DNA from: Fidelibacterota bacterium
GTDB taxonomy: Bacteria; Pseudomonadota; Alphaproteobacteria; Rhodospirillales; Rhodospirillaceae
DNA: 64,000 nt
Direction: 5' to 3'
Assembly: GCA_947475895.1 (NCBI GenBank)
Contig: CANJMF010000010.1
Location: 1 to 64,000, forward strand
Made by a program: the position numbers and the translations under genes. Position 1 is the stretch's first letter. The number at the start of each line of letters is the position of its first letter. The notes beneath the pieces were generated by a model. The model searched no databases and had not been told where the DNA came from. It was given only the letters and a program-made list of their open reading frames with translations. Shown piece by piece: positions 47,101 to 55,942 of the stretch.

Positions 47101-48368
47101 ACCCCGAATTGCCGCGTTCGATCTTCACCGACGACAAGCGCCTGCAACAGGTCATCAAAAATCTGCTGTCCAACGCGTTCAAGTTCACCGAGAACGGGCA
47201 CGTCAAACTCAAGATCGCACGTGCCGTCGGCGGTTGGTCGCCCTTGAGCGAGCATCTCAACAACAGCAATCAGGTCCTGGCGTTCACCGTCGAGGATACC
47301 GGCATCGGCATCCCCGAAGAAAAGCAGCGCATCATCTTTGAAGCCTTCCAGCAGGCTGACGGAACCACCAGCCGCAAGTATGGCGGAACGGGTCTCGGCC
47401 TCTCCATCAGCCGCGAAATCACGCGTCTGTTGGGCGGCGAGCTTAACGTCGTCAGTTCCGTGGGCCGCGGCAGCACGTTCACTCTGTATCTGCCGCTCAA
47501 TTTCACGCCGCCGGCCAAGCAGCCCGGCCGTATCGTCAACACCAGCATGCGAGCTGTCGCTGCGATGGATGCTGAAGTAGCAGCACAGGAATCCGCCGTT
47601 CAAGATGATCGCGATTCCATCAACCGCGGAGATCCGACCGTGCTCATCGTCGAAGACGACCCGCGCTTTGCCGGCATTATGTTGAATATGGCCCGTGAGG
47701 CCGGGTTCAAAGGCGTCGTTACGGGTGAGGGAATGGCCGTCATTCCGCTCGCAAAACGCTTCCGCCCCGATGCCATCACGCTCGACATCGGGCTGCCCGA
47801 TATCGATGGCTTCGCGCTTCTCGATCTCCTGAAACGCAACCCGGAAACGCGCCACATCCCCGTGCACATTATTTCGGGCGATGAGGAAAACCGTATCGGT
47901 CTCGGCATTGGCGCTTATGGGTTTAGCGGCAAGCCCGTCGAGCCCGACACGATCCTCGCCACCTTCAAAGGTGTGAAGGACTTCAACGCGCGCACCAAAC
48001 GTGTGCTTGCCATCGAATCCGAATCCAGCAGCGGCGGCCTGCAAGCGCTGATGGGCAGCGCTGATCTTGATGTTGAAAGCGTCGGCGCCTTACCTGAAGC
48101 TTTCGGTGACGAAACCTATGACTGCGTGGTCATTGACTGCCGCGAGGAATGGGATCGGCCCTTGGCGGAAATCATCGAAGCTCTACGAGGCGCCGAGGTT
48201 TCATTCGTCGCCTTTGTGCCGCGCGAATTGACCGAGCAAGAGCAGAATTATCTCACCGACCTGTCCCTGACGGAGCGCCAGCGTGTCGCGAAATCGGAAG
48301 CGCAGCTCCAAGATGACGTTGCATTCATTCTGCACCGGTCGGTCGATACGCTGCCGGCGAATGCGTAG
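44136..48368 (+). CDS. Soluble poly-HAMP hybrid histidine kinase (Nik1/group III-like)
   Basis: 1410 residues with no membrane segment. Residues 1 to ~615 are a chain of HAMP units, mostly as 92-residue repeats ([20 protein letters not shown], [22 protein letters not shown]). A GAF domain (~625-785), a long coiled coil (~790-880), HisKA with the phospho-acceptor His893 in [12 protein letters not shown], and an ATPase domain ([20 protein letters not shown]) follow. Next is a receiver with Asp1217 in [10 protein letters not shown], then a second, degenerate receiver-like domain. The layout resembles fungal osmosensor Nik1 kinases and their bacterial relatives. It probably senses an internal cue and feeds the receivers encoded next. 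It is likely controlled by the EcfG promoter 196 nt upstream. Confidence 0.93.
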   Translation: MNKVAMVSTQLDNNHLLSALRAFRKGDFSVRLPTGLSGVDGDIADAFNEAVEMSERMTREFERLGDFVGKDGKIGHRAKLPTAQGSWAENIDTINTLIADMVQPTAEMARVIGAVARGDLSQTMNLEIDGRPLRGEFLRIGKVVNTMVGQLSSFASEVTRVAREVGTEGRLGGQAQVRGVAGTWKDLTDNVNLMAANLTGQVRNIAEVTTAVAKGDLSKKIAVDVKGEILELKNTINTMVDQLNGFASEVTRVAREVGTEGKLGGQAQVPGVAGLWRDLTDNVNAMAANLTGQVRNIAEVTAAVATGDLSKKITVDVRGEILELKSTINTMVDQLNSFASEVTRVAREVGTEGKLGGQANVRGVAGTWKDLTDNVNMMAANLTGQVRNIAEVTTAIARGDLSRKITVDVKGEILELKSTINTLVDQLNSFASEVTRVAREVGTEGKLGGQAQVPGVAGTWKDLTDNVNMMAANLTSQVRGIADVVTAVAQGNLRRKLTVDAKGEIASLADTINGMIETLATFADQVTNVAREVGIEGKLGGQARVPGAAGLWRDLTDNVNQLAANLTTQVRAIAEVSTAVTKGDLTRSIAVEASGEVAALKDNINEMIRNLKDQTLKNTEQDWLKTNLARFTRMLQGERDLATVSNMVLSELAPLVNAQHGLFYVTDKDEEGSVTLNLAASYAFTHRKHLSNKFALREGLVGQCAYEKSRILLTNVPMDYVKVASGLGEAAPLNVIVLPAVFEGEVNAVIELASFSEFSETHQSFLDQLMESIGIVLNTIAANMRTEGLLKQSQLLTSELQAQQEELKKTNDRLEQQANSLRQSEELLRTKQDELQRTNVELEDKAQLLSTQNAQVEAKNREVEQAKHDLEEKAEQLALTSKYKSEFLANMSHELRTPLNSLLILSKLLSANTQGNLTEKQVEFSHSIHHAGSDLLALINDILDLSKIESGTVSLDVGETFFASLRDHMDRTFAQMAQDKKLAFNIEFDPELPRSIFTDDKRLQQVIKNLLSNAFKFTENGHVKLKIARAVGGWSPLSEHLNNSNQVLAFTVEDTGIGIPEEKQRIIFEAFQQADGTTSRKYGGTGLGLSISREITRLLGGELNVVSSVGRGSTFTLYLPLNFTPPAKQPGRIVNTSMRAVAAMDAEVAAQESAVQDDRDSINRGDPTVLIVEDDPRFAGIMLNMAREAGFKGVVTGEGMAVIPLAKRFRPDAITLDIGLPDIDGFALLDLLKRNPETRHIPVHIISGDEENRIGLGIGAYGFSGKPVEPDTILATFKGVKDFNARTKRVLAIESESSSGGLQALMGSADLDVESVGALPEAFGDETYDCVVIDCREEWDRPLAEIIEALRGAEVSFVAFVPRELTEQEQNYLTDLSLTERQRVAKSEAQLQDDVAFILHRSVDTLPANA
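44601..45980 (+). repeat. Five 276-bp tandem HAMP repeats
   Basis: Units begin at 44601, 44877, 45153, 45429 and 45705, each exactly 276 bp (92 codons). The first four are nearly identical at the nucleotide level over long stretches. The fifth is more diverged. Such repeats can expand or contract by recombination, and they could collapse in an assembly. Confidence 0.88.
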
Positions 48369-48374
48369 GACCTC

Positions 48375-48842
48375 GTGAAGCAAATTCGCCAGTGCGATCC
48401 CATGCTCGCGGGGCGCAAGGTGGCGGTCATAGACGACGACATCCGCAACATCTTCTCGCTCACCAGCGCGCTCGAAGAACACGGTGTCGAACTGCACTAT
48501 GCGGAAAGCGGTCGCGCCGGGATCGAGTTGCTGCAACGCATCCCCGATGTAGACGCGGCCCTAATCGACATCATGATGCCCGGCATGGACGGCTACCAAA
48601 CCATGCAGGAAATTCGCACCATGCCGCAGTTCTCGTCACTTCCCATCATCGCCGTCACGGCGAAAGCCATGAAGGGCGACCGCCAGAAATGTATCGAAGC
48701 CGGTGCCTCGGACTATGTGGCCAAGCCGGTGGACATCGAGCAGTTGGTATCGGTGCTGCGTGTATGGTTCCACCGCACGGAGCGTCCTCGACTTTTGAAG
48801 CGCACCGGCACGGACAACGTCGTCAACTTCCCGGCGCAGTAA
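48375..48842 (+). CDS. Single-domain response regulator
   Basis: 155 residues: a receiver (VAVIDDDIRN, phospho-acceptor Asp in ALIDIMMPGMDG, the switch Thr in AVTAKAM and the Lys in VAKPVD) with a short C-terminal tail and no DNA-binding domain. It starts with GTG at 48375, 6 nt after the kinase stop; ATG 48402 (MLAGRKV) is an alternative. By position it is a likely phosphotransfer partner of the hybrid kinase and of the HWE kinase that follows. Confidence 0.9.
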   Translation: MKQIRQCDPMLAGRKVAVIDDDIRNIFSLTSALEEHGVELHYAESGRAGIELLQRIPDVDAALIDIMMPGMDGYQTMQEIRTMPQFSSLPIIAVTAKAMKGDRQKCIEAGASDYVAKPVDIEQLVSVLRVWFHRTERPRLLKRTGTDNVVNFPAQ

Positions 48843-48861
48843 TGACATTTAAGCGCAATTT

Positions 48862-50064
48862 ATGCCGGGTACGGGACATCTAATGGACGCGGAACAGTTG
48901 GCTCTCGATGTGGGCGCGATAAAAGCCCGGATCCTGATCGTCGATGACGATCGGGTTACGGCGCTTGCGTTGCGGGCCGCATTGGAGCGACTTGAGCAGA
49001 CGGTCGTGGTCGTTCACTCCGGCGAGGAGGCGCTCTACCAACTGCTGCATGAAGATTTCGCCGTCATCCTGCTCGATTTGCAGATGCCCGGCATGGACGG
49101 GTATGAAACGGCAGCCCTCATTCGTGCGCGCAAGCGCACACGCCATATTCCAATCCTGTTCCTCACAGCTGTCTTCCGCGACGATTCGCACTTGCTGCAA
49201 GCTTATTCAGCCGGCGCTGTGGATATGGTCTTTAAACCCGTCGATCCCTTCGTTTTGGCATCGAAGGTTCAGATCTTCGTCGACCTCTACATGAAGCAGA
49301 TGGAGATTCAGCGCGAAGCTGAAATGCGCCATCGCCTGCAGGAAGAAAACTTCCGCGTCCGCGCCGAGAAGTTATCGGCCGAGCAAGCGCTTCTGCGCAG
49401 CCAGCAACATCAAGAAGAGATGCGCCGTGCGGAAGCCCATCAGCGCATCTTGATCGAGGAGCTAAGCCACCGCGTCAAAAACATGCTGGCCGTGGTCAAT
49501 GCGATGGCGCGCCAAACGCTCGCGAGCACGACTGATCCTAAACTGTTCGTCGATAAATTCCTGCGCCGCATCGAGGCGCTCGGACGCACCCACGGACTTC
49601 TCTCGCGGGAAAATTGGGGCGATATCCAGCTGCGTGAAATCGCGCGCGAAAGCCTAGAGCCTTACATGATGGAAGACCGCAATCGCGTTGTGTTCAGCGG
49701 CCCCGCCGTGCCGTTAAAACCCAAAGCAGCGCTCGGCTTAGGCATGGTGTTCCATGAGCTTGCGACCAACGCCATCAAGCACGGCGCGTTGTCGAATAAT
49801 GATGGTCGCGTAAAAGTTGATTGGGATTTTGACGCCGACGACGCCACGCGCATTAAGCTCAATTGGGGCGAGGAACACGGTCCCGAGGTCACGCCGCCGT
49901 CGCGCAATGGTTTCGGCAGCCGCCTTATTAAACTTGAACTTACGCATGAATTAAACGGAGCCGTCGATTTGGCCTGTGAGAAAGAAGGATTCCGTGCGGT
50001 GATGTCGTTCCCCACGGAACGCGAGTCATCCGCCATCGCCAATCAGGTCAGGAACGCATCATGA
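48862..50064 (+). CDS. Receiver-HWE/HisKA_2 histidine kinase fusion
   Basis: 400 residues. An N-terminal receiver (ILIVDDDRVT, Asp in LLDLQMPGMDGYET, Lys in VFKPVDP) is followed by a coiled-coil linker (~135-190). The kinase core belongs to the HWE family: the phospho-His block ELSHRVKNMLAVVNAMARQT, the N-box HELATNAIKHGAL and the WGE of KLNWGEEHG. HWE kinases are common in alphaproteobacteria and often feed the PhyR-EcfG stress pathway, which fits the upstream promoter. It starts at ATG 48862; ATG 48883 is an alternative. Its stop overlaps the next receiver gene by four bases. Confidence 0.93.
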   Translation: MPGTGHLMDAEQLALDVGAIKARILIVDDDRVTALALRAALERLEQTVVVVHSGEEALYQLLHEDFAVILLDLQMPGMDGYETAALIRARKRTRHIPILFLTAVFRDDSHLLQAYSAGAVDMVFKPVDPFVLASKVQIFVDLYMKQMEIQREAEMRHRLQEENFRVRAEKLSAEQALLRSQQHQEEMRRAEAHQRILIEELSHRVKNMLAVVNAMARQTLASTTDPKLFVDKFLRRIEALGRTHGLLSRENWGDIQLREIARESLEPYMMEDRNRVVFSGPAVPLKPKAALGLGMVFHELATNAIKHGALSNNDGRVKVDWDFDADDATRIKLNWGEEHGPEVTPPSRNGFGSRLIKLELTHELNGAVDLACEKEGFRAVMSFPTERESSAIANQVRNAS

Positions 50065-50420
50065 GCACAGACAAATGCAATAGCGTGCTGATCGTCGAGG
50101 ACGAGACTCTGATTGCCATGGATCTGCAGGACATGCTGCAGGATGCGGGTTACCGCGTCCTTGGGCCGGTCGGTTCCGTCGCGGCGGCCATGCGTCTGCT
50201 GGATGGTGAAAAGCCTGATCTCGCCTTGCTCGATGTCAATCTCGGCGGCGAGAACGTTTTTAAGGTTGCGACTGAACTTGCGTCCGGCCAATCGCGCATT
50301 GTGTTCCTCACAGGCCATAGCGAGCAGCATTTGCCGGAAGAGCACCGCCATCGTCCGCTGGTCACCAAGCCCTACCTGCCGCACACGGTGTTGGCAGCCA
50401 TTGAACGCACATTGATGTAA
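50061..50420 (+). CDS. Single-domain response regulator
   Basis: 119 residues, receiver only (VLIVEDETLIAMD, phospho-Asp in ALLDVNLGG, Lys in VTKPYLP). It belongs to the group of small receivers commonly placed next to HWE kinases. ATG 50061 overlaps the kinase stop (ATGA), so the two are made together and probably act as a pair. It converges on hemH with 20 nt between. Confidence 0.92.
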   Translation: MSTDKCNSVLIVEDETLIAMDLQDMLQDAGYRVLGPVGSVAAAMRLLDGEKPDLALLDVNLGGENVFKVATELASGQSRIVFLTGHSEQHLPEEHRHRPLVTKPYLPHTVLAAIERTLM

Positions 50421-50440
50421 TTGTCGCGATGTAATCGCCG

Positions 50441-51478
50441 TCAGCGCGTCTGATGCGGGCACTTCATGAAGTGAGGCGGGCAGATGCGCGCGCCCACGGC
50501 CGAGCAAGGTGACGTACAGCTCTTAAGCACGCGATCCAAGCTTGCAAGCAGCGCGACAAAGCGCGGCTCCGTACGGACGGCCGGCGTGCGTACATAAAAC
50601 GGTACACCGGCTCCCTCCGCATACTCACGCATGGTGTCGTCAAGTTCGACGAGCGTTTCAACGTGCTCCGAAACGAATGCAATCGGCGCCACCACTAACG
50701 GCACGCCGTCTTTTCCCGCGCGGTCGATTTCGCTTTCGATCGAAGGGCCGATCCACGCCACGGGACCCACGCGGCTTTGGTAGCAGATGCTCCAATCCAG
50801 ATCGGGAATACCCAGGCGCGTGACAACGGCTGCTGCCGTTTGTTCGACCTGCCACTGATAAGGATCGCCGGCGTCGATGATCTTTTGCGGCAACCCATGG
50901 GCCGATAACAGCACGCGCGGTTTTCCGTGCTCGGCGGCCGCGGCGTAATCGCGCGCGATCATTTCCGTCACGGGCTCGATGAAGCCGTTCTCGGTGGGAT
51001 AGCAGCACACGCTTTCCAACGGCACAGTAAAACCCTGGCTCGCGGCGGCACGCTTCAACGCTACCAACGACGTCTCCGTCGTGGTCGTCGAAAACTGCGG
51101 ATAGAGCGGCAGCACAACAACACGCGTCGGGGCGTAGGCTTTTAATTGCGCGATGACCTCGGGCGCCATGGGATGCCAATAGCGCATGAACACGAAGACC
51201 TTGGCGTCATCGCCGCGCGCGCGGACGACGGCTTCAAGCGCTGCGGCTTGCGCGCGGGTTTCGGCCGGCAAAACCGACTTGCCGCCCAGCTTGGCGTAAT
51301 AGCCTTGCGACTTCTTGGCGCGCGTTGTCGAAATCAGCGTTGCGATCAGCCAGCGCAACGGCGTCGGCAGATCGATGATGTAGGGGTCGAAAAACAAATT
51401 GAACAGGAAGGGCCGCACCGCCGCAGGGCTGTCGGGGCCACCCAGACTGAACACAACAATGGCGAGTTTTTCGGCCAT
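50441..51478 (-). CDS. hemH: Ferrochelatase
   Basis: 345 residues. Family markers are VVFSLGGPDSPAAVRPFL at the start, the RYWHPMAPEV block, LPLYPQFSTTTTETS, the metal-site SAHGLPQKIIDAGDPY and the SICYQSRVGPVAWIGPS block with FVSEHVETLVELD. It inserts ferrous iron into protoporphyrin IX. The last 26 residues hold four Cys (C..PC..IC..KC), consistent with the [2Fe-2S] cluster known in some ferrochelatases. It is divergent from the hemA operon across a 105-bp region with a tandem GTGACAT repeat. Confidence 0.96.
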   Translation of the reverse strand: MAEKLAIVVFSLGGPDSPAAVRPFLFNLFFDPYIIDLPTPLRWLIATLISTTRAKKSQGYYAKLGGKSVLPAETRAQAAALEAVVRARGDDAKVFVFMRYWHPMAPEVIAQLKAYAPTRVVVLPLYPQFSTTTTETSLVALKRAAASQGFTVPLESVCCYPTENGFIEPVTEMIARDYAAAAEHGKPRVLLSAHGLPQKIIDAGDPYQWQVEQTAAAVVTRLGIPDLDWSICYQSRVGPVAWIGPSIESEIDRAGKDGVPLVVAPIAFVSEHVETLVELDDTMREYAEGAGVPFYVRTPAVRTEPRFVALLASLDRVLKSCTSPCSAVGARICPPHFMKCPHQTR

Positions 51479-51533
51479 GGACAGGCCTTACCGCAGCACG
51501 TATCTCATTGCCAGTGCTCAATTCTCCACAGCC

Positions 51534-51551
51534 GTGACATGGCTGTGACAT
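51534..51551 (+). promoter_or_regulatory. Tandem GTGACAT repeat between hemH and hemA
   Basis: Two identical heptamers GTGACAT (51534-51540 and 51545-51551), separated by four bases, put the half-sites one helical turn (11 bp) apart. This is the layout bound by OmpR/PhoB-type regulators. It lies 32 bp before the hemA start, in the shared hemH/hemA promoter region. An OmpR-type regulator is encoded in the operon (55214-55942). Confidence 0.4.
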
Positions 51552-51583
51552 AACCCTAGGGCCGCTATGGTAACTCACCGGCC

Positions 51584-52858
51584 ATGAACCGATTCGCCCT
51601 CATTGGCGCTTCTTATAAGACCGCCGGCGTCGACCGCCTGGGGCGTCTTGCCGTACCTAAGGCCGAGGTTGAGCAGCGCTTGCCCGCATTGGCTAAAGCG
51701 CTCGGTGTGGCCGAGCTGGCTTATGTAGGCACCTGCAACCGGATCGAGTTCATCGTCGCCCATAGCGACGATCTGGAACCCCAGGCCTGCCGCGACAAAA
51801 TTGGTAAGCTCCTGGGTCCTCCGGGCGACGAGGACGAAACCCGCAAAGTTTTTAGGGCTTGGTCGGGCGAGGGCGCCATCGAACATCTGTTCCTGGTGGC
51901 CGCCGGATTGGACTCCGCCCAAGCCGGTGAGCGCGAGATTTACGCCCAGGTGCGTCTTGCCTGGCAAACGGCGCGCGCGGCCGGCACCTGTGGCCCGCAA
52001 CTCGACTACCTTTTCGCCGAAGCCTTGCGCGCGGCCCAGGACGTGCACGCCCAGGCGGCCCGTCCCGCGAACGCGGATTCGCTGGCCATGTTCGCCGTGC
52101 GTCACGCGCTCGCGCATTTGGACGGCAAGCGCGGACGGATCGCGCTGGTAGGCATCTCGCCCATGACGCGCTTTTGCGCGCGGACTTTGGCCACGCACGA
52201 TGTCGCGCTGCACCTCGTCAACCGCACGCTGGAGACGGCAGCGGAGTTGGCAGCGGAAGTCGGTGCGCAAACGCAGAGCCTCGAAGACTTCAAACGCGAT
52301 CCGGGATTGGTGGACGTTGTTATCACGGCAGTCGGCGGCACTGAGCCCGTGCTCGACCGCGCCGCCGTATCGAAAATGGCGGCACACGCGCCCCTCATGA
52401 TTATCGATTTGGGCGTGCCGCCGAACGTTGATCCCAGCGTCACCGCGATTGATGGCGTTACACGCGTCGGTATGGACCAGGTGATCGCCGAGGCCTCCGA
52501 AGGCCGCAACGCAAAGCTTGGCGAGCTCGCATCCGCGCGCATTATTATCGACGATCATCTCGATCGCATCCGGCGCGATTATGCCATCCGTGAGGCCGCG
52601 CCTCTGATTCAGCATATGGGCAAGCACTACCAACACTTGGCGGCGGAAAGTCTTAAGCGTCTGTCGAAGATCAACGGCGACGATAAAGACGGCCTCAAGA
52701 ATTGGGCCGAGGCATTCGCGCGGAAACTCGCGCATGCCCCGATCAAAGGCTTGCGCACATTGGCCGCCGAATCCGGCCCCGCTGCCGTGCAGGCTTATTT
52801 GCGCGGCGTCGAGGAAGCCCTCGGCGACGACGATCAACCCCAGGAGAAGCGTTCGTGA
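51584..52858 (+). CDS. hemA: Glutamyl-tRNA reductase
   Basis: 424 residues. The N-terminal catalytic domain contains the active-site Cys51 in YVGTCNRIEF and the LDSAQAGEREIYAQVR helix. An NADPH-binding domain (RIALVGISPMTRF) and a C-terminal dimerisation helix region follow. It reduces glutamyl-tRNA to glutamate-1-semialdehyde, the first committed step of the C5 heme route. It overlaps hemL (GTG of hemL over its TGA). Most alphaproteobacteria use ALA synthase instead. Confidence 0.95.
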   Translation: MNRFALIGASYKTAGVDRLGRLAVPKAEVEQRLPALAKALGVAELAYVGTCNRIEFIVAHSDDLEPQACRDKIGKLLGPPGDEDETRKVFRAWSGEGAIEHLFLVAAGLDSAQAGEREIYAQVRLAWQTARAAGTCGPQLDYLFAEALRAAQDVHAQAARPANADSLAMFAVRHALAHLDGKRGRIALVGISPMTRFCARTLATHDVALHLVNRTLETAAELAAEVGAQTQSLEDFKRDPGLVDVVITAVGGTEPVLDRAAVSKMAAHAPLMIIDLGVPPNVDPSVTAIDGVTRVGMDQVIAEASEGRNAKLGELASARIIIDDHLDRIRRDYAIREAAPLIQHMGKHYQHLAAESLKRLSKINGDDKDGLKNWAEAFARKLAHAPIKGLRTLAAESGPAAVQAYLRGVEEALGDDDQPQEKRS

Positions 52859-54120
52859 CGTCCAATACGAATTTGTTTGAACGGGCCCAAAAGGTTATTC
52901 CCGGCGGTGTCAATTCGCCTGTGCGCGCCTTTCGCGCCGTTGGCGGTACACCAAAATTCATCGCGAAAGGCGAAGGCGCCTATGTCGTCGATGAAGAGGG
53001 CAAACGGTATCTCGATTTCGTGGGTTCGTGGGGTCCGCTCATTCTGGGCCACGCACACGCCGAAATCGTCGCAGCTATTGGCCAGGCGGCAGCACTGGGC
53101 ACGACCTACGGCGCACCGTGTCATGCGGAAGTGGAGTTGGCTGAAGAAGTCGTCGGCGCATACCCTGGTCTTGAACAAGTGCGCTTCGTGTCCTCCGGCA
53201 CGGAAGCCACCATGAGCGCAATCCGTTTGGCGCGCGGCGCAACGGGCCGCGATCTCATTGTGAAATTCTCCGGCTGCTATCACGGCCATGCCGATCATCT
53301 TTTGGTGGCGGCAGGCTCGGGCCTTGTGACATTTGGCCAGCCATCGTCGGCCGGCGTACCGAAAGAGTTCGCGGCGCTCACGCGCGTGCTTCCTCTCGAC
53401 GATGACGCCAAATTGAAAGCGCTGTTTGACGCGGAAGGCGACAAGATTGCTTGCGTCATTATCGAGCCGATTCCGGCCAACAACGGGCTTCTTCTTCAGC
53501 GCAAAGAATTCCTGCAGCTCCTGCGCGACCTCACAAAGAAGCACGGCGCTTTGTTGATTTTCGATGAAGTCATTTCGGGCTTCCGCATCGGTTTCGGCGG
53601 TGCCGCGGCGCATTACGGCATTACGCCCGATCTCGCCACCTTCGGCAAAGTCATCGGCGGCGGCCTGCCCGTCGGCGCTTACGGCGGATCGCGCGCGCTC
53701 ATGTCGAATGTCGCGCCCTTGGGTCCGGTCTATCAGGCCGGCACCTTGTCCGGAAATCCGGTCGCCATGGCAGCGGGCCTTGCTATGCTGAAGGTCATCA
53801 AGCGCGATAACGTTTACGCTAGGCTTGAAGCCCTTGGCGCGCAGCTTGAAAAAGAACTGACACCGGCCCTGGAAGGCACCGCCTGGTCTTTCGTGCGCGT
53901 GGGTTCCATTGGCTGGCTCTCGTATGGCCCGGCCGCGCGGTCGGCCGAAGCCCTCGATTCCAAATCGGGCGATCAGTATCGCCCCATTTTCCAGGCGCTC
54001 ATGGACCGCGGCATTTATCTCGCCCCGTCGGCCTACGAAGTGTTGTTCCTATCGGCGGTGCATACGCCAGAAGATGTCACACGCCTGGCGACCGCGCTGC
54101 GCGAGGTCATTGGGAGGTAG
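52855..54120 (+). CDS. hemL: Glutamate-1-semialdehyde 2,1-aminomutase
   Basis: 421 residues from GTG 52855, which overlaps the hemA stop. The frame is open to 52702, but the start at VTSNTNLFERAQKVIPGGVN matches the family. The PLP lysine is about K265 in TFGKVIGGGLPVGAYGG, and GTEATMSAIRLARG and YHGHADHLLV are family blocks. It converts glutamate-1-semialdehyde to 5-aminolevulinate. It is followed 2 nt later by a sensor kinase. Confidence 0.97.
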   Translation: MTSNTNLFERAQKVIPGGVNSPVRAFRAVGGTPKFIAKGEGAYVVDEEGKRYLDFVGSWGPLILGHAHAEIVAAIGQAAALGTTYGAPCHAEVELAEEVVGAYPGLEQVRFVSSGTEATMSAIRLARGATGRDLIVKFSGCYHGHADHLLVAAGSGLVTFGQPSSAGVPKEFAALTRVLPLDDDAKLKALFDAEGDKIACVIIEPIPANNGLLLQRKEFLQLLRDLTKKHGALLIFDEVISGFRIGFGGAAAHYGITPDLATFGKVIGGGLPVGAYGGSRALMSNVAPLGPVYQAGTLSGNPVAMAAGLAMLKVIKRDNVYARLEALGAQLEKELTPALEGTAWSFVRVGSIGWLSYGPAARSAEALDSKSGDQYRPIFQALMDRGIYLAPSAYEVLFLSAVHTPEDVTRLATALREVIGR

Positions 54121-54122
54121 CC

Positions 54123-55214
54123 ATGCACGCTCTTCGCATCGACACCAACCGCGTCTTGCACCTCACCATCATTTTCTTGTTGGTGTTCTCGGTTGTGCAG
54201 GTGGTGTGGTGGCTGATCGATCACCGCGCCTATACCAATTCCGTCACCCAGGAAATCAAAACGCTTTACGGCTACGAGATGCTGGCCGCGCAAAAGATGG
54301 CCGCGGCGGGAATCCCAGCTGCTGAAATCGTGAAAGTGTTTCCTCACGCTGAAGTCGGCGAAGCGGGCGTCGCGTTATCGCCGGGCGCTTTGATGGAGCT
54401 TGAGGACATACAAGAACGCAAAGACAACCAATACACCTGGGAAAGCGGATTCTTTCTCCTGGTCCAAGCGCTGGCCATTGCGGTGCTTTGGCGCGGGCTT
54501 CGCGGCGAGGCTGAAATCCGCCGCAAGCAAGATAGCTTTCTCGCGATGGTGTCCCACCAGTTCAAGACGCCCATCGCCAGTCTACAGCTGTCTTTGGAGA
54601 CCATGGTGATGCGCCAGCTTTCGCCGGAACGTTTCCAACAGTTGTCGCGCCGGATGCTCGATGATTTGCAGCGCATGCAAAGCATGGTGTCAAAGATTCT
54701 CGACAGCGCGCGCCTGGATCGCGGCCGCATGACTCTCAACCGTGAGCGCTTATTTTTGGCTGAAGCGGTGCGCCATGTGACCAGCAGCCTCGAAGAAACC
54801 GCCAAGCGCGACAATATTCATTTTGAAGTGGCGGTGCCGGCCGACCTCGAAATCATGGCCGATCCCATGGCCGTGGATGGTGTGCTTCGGAATTTGATCG
54901 AGAACGCCCTGGCGGCCATGGTACCCACGAAGGGCGGTACGCTGTCGATTGACGCCGCGCGCAAGGGCGGCGAAATGACGCTTCATGTACGGGACACGGG
55001 CGTTGGCTTCGCGCCAAATGCCGGACCAAAGCTTTTTGAACGTTTCTATCGCCTTGATGCCGGTGGGGGGAATGCGGCCGGCACGGGTCTTGGTCTTTAT
55101 ATCGTCCAGCGATTCATGCATTTTGAGAACGGTGACGTCACGGCCCATAGCGATGGCCCGGGGAAGGGCGCCACGTTCACCGTCACTTGGCCTGCCACGG
55201 AGTCCGCTGCTTAA
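54123..55214 (+). CDS. Sensor histidine kinase embedded in the heme operon
   Basis: 363 residues. Membrane segment 1 (~12-34), a periplasmic sensor of about 70 residues and membrane segment 2 (~105-122) are followed directly by HisKA with His145 in MVSHQFKTPIASL and an ATPase domain (LRNLIENALAAM, DTGVGFAP, GTGLGLYIV). There is no HAMP domain. The sensor region shows no recognised fold, and I see no heme-binding CP motif. It starts 2 nt after hemL and its stop overlaps the regulator start (TAATG), so the pair is coupled to heme synthesis. Confidence 0.92.
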   Translation: MHALRIDTNRVLHLTIIFLLVFSVVQVVWWLIDHRAYTNSVTQEIKTLYGYEMLAAQKMAAAGIPAAEIVKVFPHAEVGEAGVALSPGALMELEDIQERKDNQYTWESGFFLLVQALAIAVLWRGLRGEAEIRRKQDSFLAMVSHQFKTPIASLQLSLETMVMRQLSPERFQQLSRRMLDDLQRMQSMVSKILDSARLDRGRMTLNRERLFLAEAVRHVTSSLEETAKRDNIHFEVAVPADLEIMADPMAVDGVLRNLIENALAAMVPTKGGTLSIDAARKGGEMTLHVRDTGVGFAPNAGPKLFERFYRLDAGGGNAAGTGLGLYIVQRFMHFENGDVTAHSDGPGKGATFTVTWPATESAA

Positions 55215-55942
55215 TGGATACAGCTGCTAACAAGATTCTGGTGGTGGAAGACGACCTGCACTTGGCGGAAGGCATGGCCGAGAACATGCGCGCCGAGGGC
55301 TACGTCACCGACACTGCTTACGACGGTAAGCAAGGTTTCGAGCGCGCGGTCGAGAACGATTACGACCTCGTCGTTCTCGACGTGATGTTGCCGCATATGG
55401 ACGGCTTTGCCGTCTGCCGCGCTTTGCGCGAAAAGGGCAAGAATACGCCGGTCCTGTTTCTGACGGCGCGCGGCGATCCGCAGGACCGAGTGCGGGGGCT
55501 CGAAGCGGGCGGCGACGACTACCTCACCAAACCGTTTCACTTGGACGAATTCCTTTTGCGCGTGCGCGCGATTTTGCGGCGGTGGGAATGGTATAAGCGC
55601 TCGGTTGCGCAGCCCGCGTCCGGCGACGCTTTACGTTTTGCGGGCAATGAAGTGAACTTCCGGACCTTCCAAGCGCAGTCCTGGGATGGTTCAGTCCATA
55701 CGCTGACAGAGAAAGAAGCGATGATTTTGAAAGTGCTGTCCGAACACGCCGACGCGGTCGTGACGCGGGACGATCTGCTCGAAAAAGCTTGGGGCTACGA
55801 AGTGTACCCGTCGACCCGCACGGTCGACAATTTCATTCTACGCCTGCGCAAGATTTTCGAACGCGATCCGCATAATCCCGTGCATTTTCTCACGGTGCGC
55901 GGTGTCGGCTATCGGTTTATTCCAGAAGGCGGCGCGGCATGA
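55214..55942 (+). CDS. OmpR-family response regulator in the heme operon
   Basis: 242 residues from ATG 55214. The receiver has Asp56 in VVLDVMLPHMDG and the Lys in YLTKPFH. The C-terminal winged helix has LTEKEAMILKVLSEHADAVV and YPSTRTVDNFILRLRKIFE. It would bind DNA as a dimer on tandem repeats when phosphorylated by the kinase upstream. Its stop overlaps hemC (ATGA). The tandem GTGACAT element before hemA is a natural candidate target. Confidence 0.94.
   Translation: MDTAANKILVVEDDLHLAEGMAENMRAEGYVTDTAYDGKQGFERAVENDYDLVVLDVMLPHMDGFAVCRALREKGKNTPVLFLTARGDPQDRVRGLEAGGDDYLTKPFHLDEFLLRVRAILRRWEWYKRSVAQPASGDALRFAGNEVNFRTFQAQSWDGSVHTLTEKEAMILKVLSEHADAVVTRDDLLEKAWGYEVYPSTRTVDNFILRLRKIFERDPHNPVHFLTVRGVGYRFIPEGGAA

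Noticed and set aside
46176-48044. 622-codon open frame antisense to the hybrid kinase
   Set aside because: It mirrors the GC-biased codon pattern of the real gene. The translation has no domain or ribosome site, and the plus-strand kinase is complete and conserved.
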